Source: Emcibacteraceae bacterium (GTDB lineage: Bacteria > Pseudomonadota > Alphaproteobacteria > Sphingomonadales > Emcibacteraceae). Taken from it: a stretch of 64,000 nt of DNA. This document shows positions 25,197 through 33,900 of this stretch, piece by piece; within the stretch, counting starts at the first letter, position 1; each line of letters starts with the position of its first letter. The position numbers and the translations under genes are program-made. The DNA is taken from NCBI GenBank assembly GCA_041396985.1, contig JAWKXO010000005.1, forward strand, positions 124,001 to 188,000. The letters are read 5' to 3'. The notes under the pieces are model-generated. The model saw only the letters and a program-made list of their open reading frames with translations. It did not search any database and was not told the origin of the DNA.

Positions 25197-25230
25197 AAAG
25201 AAAACCTTTTTATAATTTTATATCAAATAA

Positions 25231-25803
25231 TTAATGTTCTTTTTTAATGTTTCGCTTTAATATTTCCTCTATTTTGGAAATACGTTTTTTCAGTTTCCAG
25301 TGAATGGGATGGATATATTTGATCAGCACCTTCATGGTCGGGAAAAATTTGTCATCTTCCTGCTCAATCAGGGTGATAATGCCCTGATCAATGGCAAAAT
25401 AGGCATAATCCCGCCGTTCCAGATGCTCGCATATATCTTCCAGAAACACCGAGACCGCCTGTTCATTCATGGCCTGGGTCGGTTTTTGCAGCTTCAGGCG
25501 CGTCAGCCGCGTCAGAATATGTTCAAACGGGGCCGGTAGCAGGGCCGCCTGCCCCTGAACCAGCACCGATTGCCAATAATCACGGTCATTGTCGTGAAGC
25601 TTGACCCAGCGTGGGTTATCATATCGTTCGCGATCGATTTCGTCGTCGATCAAGCGCCAGTCGCGCGCCGTCAGTGGTGGCAGAAGCGCGATCCCGTTTG
25701 GATCCCTGCTTATCGCCACCGGCTGCCAGCTGCCGGTCAGCGTCTTTACGGACCCGTGACTTCCAGGTTTGAAGCCACCCCCGGGCACCGGCTTTACGTC
25801 CAT
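25231..25803 (-). CDS. Phage-module protein overlapping the DUF1376 gene (start uncertain)
   Basis: The open frame extends to 25995, but bases 25804-25995 also encode the DUF1376 domain in another frame, so I place the start at ATG 25803 with GGTG upstream, giving 190 residues and an overlap of 185 bases. The clearly protein-like part is ALLPPLTARDWRLIDDEIDRE, APFEHILTRLTRLKLQKPTQ, SVFLEDICEHLERRDYAYFAIDQGIITLIEQ and a basic helical tail. Such a partner after a DUF1376 gene is common in phage-type replication modules. No family is recognised. A start further inside (after 25619) is also possible. Confidence 0.5.
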   Translation of the reverse strand: MDVKPVPGGGFKPGSHGSVKTLTGSWQPVAISRDPNGIALLPPLTARDWRLIDDEIDRERYDNPRWVKLHDNDRDYWQSVLVQGQAALLPAPFEHILTRLTRLKLQKPTQAMNEQAVSVFLEDICEHLERRDYAYFAIDQGIITLIEQEDDKFFPTMKVLIKYIHPIHWKLKKRISKIEEILKRNIKKEH

Positions 25804-26419
25804 TTTCACCAAGCCACCATCCTGCCCAGTCAAGAAAGCGTCGCTGCGGGTTACCAATGCCCCACTGCTTTGCATAGGCAAGATAGTCTTCCGGGATTTT
25901 TCCTTCGGGGTCGAGCACCTGATCAATGGTGCATTTTGCTGATCCTGCGCATCCTTGCTTTTTTCCGTGATTTTGAATTCCTGGTTTTTCTGCATTTTCG
26001 CAATCCTCTGTTTTGAGCTTTAAATCTTCACTTTCACTATTCACTTTCACTTTCAGCATTGCCGCGGCATCGCCCGATTCCTTATTTTTCAATGACTTGG
26101 ACCAACGACTCTCGGCTCTTGTTCTGTTCTTTATCGACAGTTCATTGATCCTGTTAATCTCCATGCTTGCCCGTTTGGTGCGGTAAAAGCCGTTCTTAAT
26201 GTCGATCAGACCGGCATCAATCAGCCGTTGTTTAAGCCGCCGGTGGGTAACCGTATGAACCGGCATCGATCGGCAAATCAGCGCGTCATTGTCGGGCAGC
26301 AAATCATCATGGAGGTAAATCAGGTTAAGAAGCTCATCATAATAGCCCTTCTCTTCAAAAGTGAGCATGATGGTGCCTTCCCGCCAGTCGCGGATGTTAC
26401 GCATATACATATCAGCCAT
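25619..26419 (-). CDS. DUF1376 (YdaU-type) phage replication protein
   Basis: The product has 266 residues. The N-terminal 85 residues are a DUF1376 domain (YMRNIRDWREGTIMLTFEEKG, YYDELLNLIYLHDDLLPDND, a CRSMPV-x-x-x-TVTHRRLKQRLIDAGLI segment), a winged-helix unit found in phage replication initiators. A basic linker and a C-terminal segment (RRFLDWAGWWLGENGRKAG followed by WLQTWKSRVRKDAD) give the usual W-x-x-W end. It should bind a replication origin or recruit a helicase. ATG 26419 follows GAG at good distance; longer starts are possible. The last 45 residues are Arg/Asp-rich and overlap the next gene. Confidence 0.8.
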   Translation of the reverse strand: MADMYMRNIRDWREGTIMLTFEEKGYYDELLNLIYLHDDLLPDNDALICRSMPVHTVTHRRLKQRLIDAGLIDIKNGFYRTKRASMEINRINELSIKNRTRAESRWSKSLKNKESGDAAAMLKVKVNSESEDLKLKTEDCENAEKPGIQNHGKKQGCAGSAKCTIDQVLDPEGKIPEDYLAYAKQWGIGNPQRRFLDWAGWWLGENGRKAGARGWLQTWKSRVRKDADRQLAAGGDKQGSKRDRASATTDGARLALDRRRNRSRTI

Positions 26420-26427
26420 GAACATAC

Positions 26428-26580
26428 TCACAGAAAATGACTGATACTGACCAGCAATAACCAAAGCCCGAAAAAGCAGGTGAATATCAAAACCGCCTCA
26501 AAAAATGATGGCGTTATCCTGATCTGTTCGCGTTCCTGATCGCTGATTTTTTCTATTTCTTCTATATTTTTAAATGACAT
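26428..26580 (-). CDS. 50-residue membrane protein at the head of the operon
   Basis: The start at ATG 26580 is supported by AGGA 8-9 bases upstream; the much longer frame to 26796 is not supported because it reads through the leader hairpins. The N-terminus is polar and acidic (MSFKNIEEIEKISDQEREQI) and the C-terminus is one membrane helix (FFEAVLIFTCFFGLWLLLVS). It is the first gene after the terminator-like leader and lies 8 bases before the DUF1376 gene. No family is recognised. Small membrane proteins at this place in phage operons often affect host or superinfection, but that is inference. Confidence 0.6.
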   Translation of the reverse strand: MSFKNIEEIEKISDQEREQIRITPSFFEAVLIFTCFFGLWLLLVSISHFL

Positions 26581-26633
26581 AACTATCCTGTTCCCGCCTT
26601 GTTGCCAAAGCCGTGCTAAAATGACCAAATTTA

Positions 26634-26681
26634 AAAAAGTGAGCGGATGGGACCGTGAAAGGGAGAAAATCCCATCCGCTC
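26634..26681 (-). terminator. Terminator-like hairpin in the leader of the repressor-controlled operon
   Basis: GAGCGGATGGGA (26641-26652) and TCCCATCCGCTC (26670-26681) form a perfect 12-base stem with a 17-base loop. Read on the minus strand it is followed by ACTTTTTTAA, an intrinsic terminator. It stands between the promoter at 26937-26964 and the first gene start at 26580, so it should stop most transcripts before the operon unless relieved. Confidence 0.75.
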
Positions 26682-26689
26682 GAGTTTGC

Positions 26690-26930
26690 CTTATCTCCTG
26701 GGAAATTGAGACAAAGCCCGGTGACAACGGAAATGGGAATTTCGAGGTCGGGAAAAAACCTCGAACTTTAGGAAGCGAATTCCCCCCTGGAGTCACTTTT
26801 CAACAGACCATGGCCCTTCAAGTTCAGGGTCCCAGCATTCTCAACTGCGACATAGAAACAGGAGGCTGAAGAACCCCGATCGCCAAACCGGACTATGAAC
26901 GGTTATGAAGGCGGGACTCATGCTCTGTTA
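26690..26930 (-). ncRNA. Structured leader or small RNA upstream of the terminator
   Basis: With a start near 26930 and the terminator at 26634, the transcript would be about 290 nt without a good reading frame. A nested fold is visible at 26735-26784: GGGAATT (26735-26741) pairs with AATTCCC (26778-26784), and inside TTCGAGGT (26741-26748) pairs with ACCTCGAA (26758-26765). The rest of the stretch 26581-27046 holds only the promoter and operators. It may be an attenuator, a regulatory RNA or an antiterminator site; no known riboswitch class was recognised. Confidence 0.45.
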
Positions 26931-26936
26931 ATTCTT

Positions 26937-26964
26937 AATATACGCTATACGTATATTTTGTCAA
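26937..26964 (-). promoter_or_regulatory. Consensus sigma-70 promoter of the leftward operon
   Basis: On the minus strand TTGACA (26959-26964) and TATATT (26937-26942) are separated by 16 bases. The -35 box is perfect. Transcription would start near 26930 and run left. The operator-like repeat 26939-26955 lies inside the spacer and overlaps the -10 box, so repressor binding would exclude RNA polymerase. Confidence 0.8.
26939..26955. promoter_or_regulatory. Operator-like repeat O1 of the S24 repressor
   Basis: TATACGCTATACGTATA carries the direct core TATACG-x-TATACG with a final palindromic ATACGTAT. It matches 27008-27024 at most positions and overlaps the leftward promoter. Confidence 0.65.
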
Positions 26965-27007
26965 GAATATAAATGTAAATTATTCCTTGAAATATCCGTT
27001 AAAAGTA

Positions 27008-27024
27008 TATACGGTATACGCATA
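27008..27024. promoter_or_regulatory. Operator-like repeat O2 of the S24 repressor
   Basis: TATACGGTATACGCATA matches O1 (26939-26955) in the TATACG-[C/G]-TATACG core. It lies 23 bases before the GTG start of the repressor gene, so it would serve autorepression. The repressor's own promoter is less clear; TTGAAA near 26987 is a possible -35 box. Confidence 0.6.
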
Positions 27025-27046
27025 GGGAAGATTCGGGAAATCAAAC

Positions 27047-27670
27047 GTGAAGAAAAAACCAAACATTAAATTCGGTGAACGCCTGAAAGTCATGCGTAAA
27101 AACCGTAAAAATATCAACCAGACCGACCTCGGCACTCTGATGGGGGTCAAGCAGTCAACCATTTCCCGGTGGGAAGCGGGCATTGACGAACCGGAACATG
27201 ACCACCTTCGCGCCCTCGCCGATTATTTCAACTGCTCGGTTGATTATCTGCTCGGTACCGAAGGCCTTCCCGAAACACCCCGCCTCACCCCGGTTGTCGG
27301 TTATGTCGGCGCCGGTGAGGTCAATATCCCTTTTGATGATTATGCCCATGGTGATGGTATGGACGAGGTTGAAACCCCGCCCGGCCTTCGGGAAACCGCA
27401 GTTGCGGTGAAAGTTTCCGGTGACAGCATGTATCCCGCCTATGAGGACGGTGATATTATCTTTTATATCCGAAACGGTATTGATATTGATGAAAGCGAAT
27501 GTATCGGTCGCCAATGTATTATCAAAGTTCTGGACGGTCCCATTTATATCAAGCGCCTGTCCCGCGGTTCCGCCCCCGGCCTTTACCATCTTGAAAGCCA
27601 CAATGCCCCACCCATGCATGATAAAACCATCGAGTGGGCCGCCCGGGTCCTCTATGTCAAAAAAGCCTGA
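27047..27670 (+). CDS. CI/LexA-like repressor: XRE HTH plus S24 peptidase
   Basis: The protein has 207 residues from a GTG start, with CGGGAA upstream. Residues 9-65 are an XRE helix-turn-helix (FGERLKVMRKNR, QTDLGTLMGVKQSTISRWEAG). Residues 84-205 are an S24 peptidase domain: a probable self-cleavage site Ala89-Gly90 in YVGAGEV, catalytic Ser127 in VSGDSMYPA and Lys169 in GPIYIKRL. Such repressors cut themselves when bound to RecA filaments, so the regulated operon should be induced by DNA damage. It is divergent from the DUF1376 operon across a region with two operator-like repeats. No integrase or structural gene is adjacent, so it is a domesticated or remnant immunity module. Confidence 0.9.
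   Translation: MKKKPNIKFGERLKVMRKNRKNINQTDLGTLMGVKQSTISRWEAGIDEPEHDHLRALADYFNCSVDYLLGTEGLPETPRLTPVVGYVGAGEVNIPFDDYAHGDGMDEVETPPGLRETAVAVKVSGDSMYPAYEDGDIIFYIRNGIDIDESECIGRQCIIKVLDGPIYIKRLSRGSAPGLYHLESHNAPPMHDKTIEWAARVLYVKKA
27632..27670 (+). repeat. 39-bp direct repeat, copy 1 (end of the repressor gene)
   Basis: The last 13 codons of the repressor, including the stop, recur at 27764-27802 with three differences, all at third codon positions that keep Leu, Tyr and Val. Confidence 0.85.
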
Positions 27671-27690
27671 GCCATTGCCCACGAGATAAG

Positions 27691-27752
27691 GCCTCAAGTG
27701 GGCCTGCGCAGTTTTGCGCGAAAGCCCAAGCGCGAGCGCCGGCGACTGAGGC
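27691..27752. repeat. GC-rich inverted-repeat element between the repressor tails
   Basis: GCCTCA (27691-27696) pairs with TGAGGC (27747-27752); inside, TGGGC (27699-27703) pairs with GCCCA (27724-27728), and GCGCA with TTGCGC. The block is much richer in G and C than its surroundings. It resembles a small palindromic intergenic element or a structured RNA. There are no T runs after it except ATTTTT at 27755-27760, so it might also serve as a terminator for the repressor gene. Confidence 0.45.
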
Positions 27753-27763
27753 TAATTTTTAAG

Positions 27764-27802
27764 GAGTGGGCCGCCCGGGTCCTTTACGTTAAAAAAGCCT
27801 GA
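27764..27802 (+). pseudogene. Residual 3' end of a second repressor gene
   Basis: These 39 bases encode EWAARVLYVKKA and a stop, identical in protein to the end of the resident repressor but with synonymous changes (CTC/CTT, TAT/TAC, GTC/GTT). The upstream bases no longer code. It is best read as the tail of an older repressor allele left behind when a related one was recombined in. Confidence 0.7.
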
Positions 27803-27872
27803 TCACACGTGTAACTATCATCCTTTTATATAAACCTCTCATTATGGTTAACACTTTTTTAAGAATTTGTGC

Positions 27873-27900
27873 TTGAATTCTGCTGTTTTCCAGGTATAGT
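27873..27900 (+). promoter_or_regulatory. Probable sigma-70 promoter of the RTX gene
   Basis: TTGAAT (27873-27878) and TATAGT (27895-27900) have a 16-base spacer and lie 46 bases before the ATG at 27947, on the same strand. Confidence 0.55.
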
Positions 27901-27946
27901 TTTTTTGTGAGTAATAGTAATAGTTGTAGTATTGGGGGATTTCCGT

Positions 27947-30900
27947 ATGTCCGACAGCGATCAAAAGCAAAGCCTTTCCACCACAGTTTCCGATACCGTC
28001 AGTGCTGATACAATCAGCCAGAAAGCCAAAAATAAAAAACTGAAGCAGGCGGGCATTCTGATGTCTCTCCTTCCGCTTGCGGCCTGCGGCGGCAGCAGTG
28101 GCAGCAAAGCGCCCCCGCCGGATGATACGCCTGATCCCGCGCCGCCTGCTCCGACACCGACCCCTGATTTTACTGAAAACCCAACCAATGTCTTTATCGC
28201 TGTTGACAGCAGCGACAGTGTCCTCTCCAAAGCTTCTGCAACGGCTGATCTGACTGTAACCGGCAAGGGCGGCAATGACACGATCAGCACCGGATCCGGT
28301 GATGACATCGTTGATGGCGGCAGCGGCAATGATATTATTTCAACCGGCGCAGGCGATGATATCGTCAAGGGCGGCCCGGGCAATGACACCATTTCAACCG
28401 GGACCGGCGCCGATAAAATCCGTGGTGGCAATGGCATTGATGCCATCAATGCCGGTGCTGATAATGATGCCATCGTTGTCGTCGGCACCACAACCGCCAA
28501 TCAATATGCATTGGCCGATATAACCAACCCCGCCGGGTCGGGAACCGATCTTTCGGCGCTTATTTCCTTGGCCGACCTTAACGGCCGCGGCGTCAGCGAA
28601 GTGGGCAGCGGCGAAACCATTGACGGCGGCACCGGCACCAACACACTGTTTATCTATGGTACAGTTGACCTGACCGGGGTAACCCTGACCAATGTCACGG
28701 TCCTTATTGTCAATTCCGATGTCACCCTCACCGCCGCCCAGATGGCACAGTTCACCACCGTCGACGGGGACGGCAGTTCAGTGATCAATATCGAAGTGCC
28801 GCCCGGTGATACCTATATCATTGATTTAAGCAGCCTTAATATCACCGATATTGGCAATCTTAATATTGACGGCGATGTCACTTTTATTATTGATGATGCA
28901 ACTGACCTTGCTGAAATCGGCGCCATTAACACCGGCAGCACCGCCGATGTAAAGGTACAGATCAACGGCAACGGCGGCAGCACCAATGTAAATCTTGGCG
29001 ATATCGCCGCAAAAATCAATAATGCAGGCACCATTGACCTTGCCCCTACTGTAACACTGCAGGTTGATGATGCGGATGACATTACAAGTCTCGGCTTAAG
29101 CGAAATATCCGGAAGTGGCAATATCGATACCGGCGGTAACAATGATATTGATACCACTCTTGATAATAATGTCATTGTTAACCCAGCTATTAATGATGCA
29201 CCCACTGCAATCGCCGATACAGCAAATATCACAGAAAACCAGTCTATCCTTATTGACGTTCTTGCCAATGACACAGATGCTAACGGCGATACGCTTACAT
29301 TGCAAAATGTGACACTTAACAGTGACTATGGGGCTGTGTCCATTGTTGATGGAAAAATTCAATTTGACCCTGGCACCGATTTTGATCGCCTGAAAGGCGG
29401 TGAAAATGAACAGGTTGATATTACTTACACCGTTTCTGACGGCAAAATCACTACTGAAGGAAATTTAACAATTTCAGTTGACGGGGTAGAAGATCCAACC
29501 ACAGGGTATATTGAAATAACCGGTACCGTCGCTCAGGGAAATACATTAACAGGAAATCTTAGATTAAGTGACCCTGATGGGGGTGATGTAACCGTGCTTT
29601 TTCAATGGCAGCGTGATGGTGTCGATATTGAACACGCACTTTTCAATGTATATAACCTGACGCAGGATGATGTCGGCCATGAAATTACCATGAAAGCATG
29701 GTATAGTAATTCTGACGGGAGCGGTGATCCTGTAGAACTTTCTGCCACGACTGGCCCTGTTGCCAATATCAATGATGATCCCACAGGTTCTGTCAGCATA
29801 TCGGGTGCCGCCACCCAGGGCGAAACCCTGACTGCCTCAAATAATCTGGCAGATATTGATGGCCTTGGCACCATTGACTATCAATGGCAACGCGATGGAA
29901 TTAATATCGCCAATGCAGATGGTGATAGCTATCTGCTTACGATCGACGATGTCGGCCATGAAATTTCAGTCGTCGCAAGCTATACTGACGCATATGGCAC
30001 CAATGAAAGCGTTTCTTCACTATCTACAGATACTATTTCTGAAATGCCCCCAACTATCAGCATTAATGATGTTTCGGTTAGCGAAGCTGCTGAAACAGCC
30101 ACATTCACCGTCACCTTATCCAACCCGTCTGCATCAACCGTGACAGTGGATTATGATGCGCCGGATGGCTCAAGCGGCACCCTCACCTTTAACCCCGGTG
30201 AAACGGAAAAAACATTTGTCACCGCCTGGAACGATGACAGCATCGAAGAAGCGGATGAAGTGGTCAATGCCACCCTTTCCAACCCGTCCAATGCCACCAT
30301 ATCGGACGGCACAGGCCAGCTCACAATCAATGATGATGACGCACCGGTTTATATTAACGGCACAGCCGGCAACGATGAGTTTACAACGACAGGCAACACT
30401 GAAATATTTGATACGGGTGAAGGTGATGACACAATCACCGTCAATATTGCCGATAATTCTATTGCTGAGGATACTTTTAATTTTGGTTCGGGTAAAAATA
30501 TAATCATTCTGAACGGTGATGATCCTGTAACGCCTGTATCCATCAACCTTTCAGATATTAATGCCAGCAATTTGGATGACATTATCCTTTCAGACGGCAA
30601 CGCCGAAAGCCTTGTTGTTACACCCGAAGCTATTGCTTCAATTGCTGAAAACCGCAGTCTTAATCCTGGAGACGAGTCTTACTATTTTAGCATATCCGGC
30701 CATCAGGAAGACAGTATTGAACTTTCAGACGATTTTCAGTTTAACGGATATTCTGTATTCAATGAACAGACCTATCAAATTTATTCATACTATAGCGACA
30801 ATATCAATATTACGCTTAATGTCTCAATGGAAATCGGTACTATTACGGCATTAAATGCACCTGCTGCCAGTTATACTGAAACAACACCAAACCACTGGGA

Positions 30901-33900
30901 AGCAACGGACCCGACCCAGTCCGCTTTCAGCGACAGTTTCAGCACAGAAGACCTGACCATCACCGGGAACGATGGCAAGGATTATATATCAACAGGGTCA
31001 GGGGATGATTATATCATTACCGGAAATGGTGATGGCCGGGTCTGGAGTGGGGCCGGCGATGATACGGTCATTGGAGGTGATGGTAAAAATTATATTGTTG
31101 GCACGGAAGGGAGCGATACCCTGGATGGTGGGGGCGGCGATAATGACACCCTTCAATACGTTTATTCAGACGCCGCAGTCAATGTAAATCTGGCAACGGG
31201 GGCAGCATCCGGCGGCGACGCCGAAGGTGACACGATAAGCAATTTTGAAATTTTATACGGTTCCGATTTCGATGACATTCTGACAGGATCAGACAAAAAT
31301 GAAAGTATACTCGGAAATGCCGGAGATGATATTATAAATGCTGGCGGCGGCCATGATATTTTATATGGTTTTCTGGGAACTGACACCCTCAATGGCGGGG
31401 CCGGGGATGATTTGTTTAATCTCCAGTCTGACGATGATAATGACATTTTTGACGGCGGAAGCGGAATTGATGCCCTGAGGATTTCCAACTATGACGACGG
31501 TATCAGGGTGGCGACCGTCTCAGATTATAATATTTCCAATATTGAATTGTTCCATTTATACCGAACCGAACTGGTGATTGATGCACAGGATGTCATCAAT
31601 ATAACGGATGATAACAACACTATTTATGTGCGTGGGACATTTTCGGAAGAAGCCATAACCACAAACTCAGCCTGGACCTATACCAAAGATGTTGTCCTAA
31701 ACGGACAACTCTATCATTCCTATACAAGTGGTGATGCCACCCTGAATGTATCAGTGGATATGACAAATTTAAATGGTTTGGTTGCCCCCTCCTCTACTTT
31801 CAGTGAAACGTCAACGGCCGTCTATTCGGCCGACAGCGACGCAGATTCATATTTTTACCTTGGCAATGGCCCCAGCAACCCAACAATTAACGGCAAAGCG
31901 GGAAATGATATCATAATCGGAAGAGGTACCATCAATGGCGGCGATGGCAATGATTATCTCGCTGGTCTGGGAACCACAAACATTCTAAATGGTGATGCCG
32001 GTGATGATACACTGCTCATTCTCGAAGGTATGTATTCAGAAGATCTTGACAGTTTTGATGGCGGTGAAGGGGAAGATACGCTCCTGATAAATGGAATAAA
32101 TAATGGCTTAAACTTTGGGTTTACCGGTGTTTTGTCTTCCGGTGCCTTCAACATCGATTTATCAGCTGTCAATGCAGTAAATTTCGAATATATCACCCTA
32201 CAAAATGATGTTAATCTGACATTCTCAGCGCAGGATGTCATTGATATTACCGGTCCAAATAATGCTCTTTATATAAACGGTAGCGGTGAAGATTCCATCC
32301 AGTCGATCATCACTTCTGACGACTGGACATTCCTTGGTTATGCAAACCTTTCAAACAATACGGATGGAGTTCTTTATCTTGCCTATCAAAGTGGCGATGC
32401 CACTATTCACATTGATATGGAAATTGCCAATTGGGACGGAATTACAAAACCAGCCGAAACCTTCACTGAAACTTCACCCAATGTTTATGACTCAGCCAGT
32501 TTGAATGTTGAAAATTATTTCAGTGACCGAAACAGTTCAGAAAATCTAACCGTAAATGGCGGAAATGTCTGGAATTATATATTAACTGGAAAGGGAGACG
32601 ATACAGTTAATGGTGGAACCGCCTATGATCGAATATTTACCGGTGCCGGGAATGACACCGTAAATGGCGGCGATGGAAATGACCTGATCAATGGGGGCGA
32701 TGGTGATGATATCCTAAACGGCGGCGGCGGTAATGACCTGATCTATGGTGGTAAAGGCGATGATCATATTGTCGTTATTGGCACCACGACAGCAGATCAG
32801 TATGACGCCTCAGCAATCACTAATCCCGGAGGGAGCGGTGTTAATTTATCGTCTCTGATTAGCCTGGACGATCTAAACGGTCACCTGGTCAGCGATGCCA
32901 TAAACGGTGAAATCATTGATGGCGGTGATGGGGATAATACCCTTTATATTTACGGTACAACTGACCTGACGGGGGTCAGTATCAGCAATGTCACAAATTT
33001 GGTGGTCAATTCCAATGTCACCTTCACGGCGACGCAGATTTCACAATTCACAAATATTGACGGTGATGGAAATTCTGTCCTTAATATTGTCGTCCCGGAT
33101 GATGCCAACAATTATACCCTTGATTTAACACAAATTAATTTTACCGATATTGCCGAAATCCATGTAAACGGTGATCTTACGTTCATTATTGATGATGCCA
33201 ATGATTTTTCTGGCATCCAGAATATTTCAGCGGAAGCAGGTAGTGAAATTAAATTGGATGTAACCTACCATGACCCATCATATGTTATTACGATTGATGA
33301 AGTTGCCGCAGTATTTGATCAGGTGATAGTACTGGATTATCAGGGTGATGGATACTTTAACCTCATAGTTTATAACGCCGAAAGTAATTTTGAGAGCGAT
33401 GCAGCCAGCGGGTTTATATCTGAATTAGCACAAAACAATAATTATTTTGATCGTCTCTATCTTTACGGTGATCAGACCGGTGCTCAAACATTTGAAGTTA
33501 ACTTATCATCCTATGATCTTACGGGCGTAAATAATATTTACTTAAGCGAAAATGGTCTTGAGGAGATAACATTTACTACCCAGAATATAATAGATTGGGA
33601 TGACAGTACTTCAAGTCTTCAATCGGTAAATGTATATGGTTATGGCGATGACATCATTAATACAGATGTATCAAATTGGGAGTATTCTTATGCGAGCTTG
33701 CCTAGTTCGGGTATTCGTTATAGCTATCTGGTGGATAATAATCATATCCAGATAACTCTTTCACCCGATCTTGCGGAAAGTAATGGATTTACGATACCGG
33801 GAGGTTTTATTGAAACTTCTGCAAATGTATTTGAAGCTGACAACGCAGCAGATTTCCCCGTATTATTTCAACAATATGCGACCGAAAACCTGACAGTTAC

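Noticed and set aside
25804..25995. N-terminal extension of the phage-module frame ending at 25231
   Set aside because: These bases encode the conserved tryptophan-rich end of the DUF1376 protein in another frame; the extension reads as low-complexity text with no family character.
26581..26796. 72-codon extension of the 50-residue membrane protein
   Set aside because: It would translate through the leader hairpin and terminator-like stem, while ATG 26580 has its own ribosome site.
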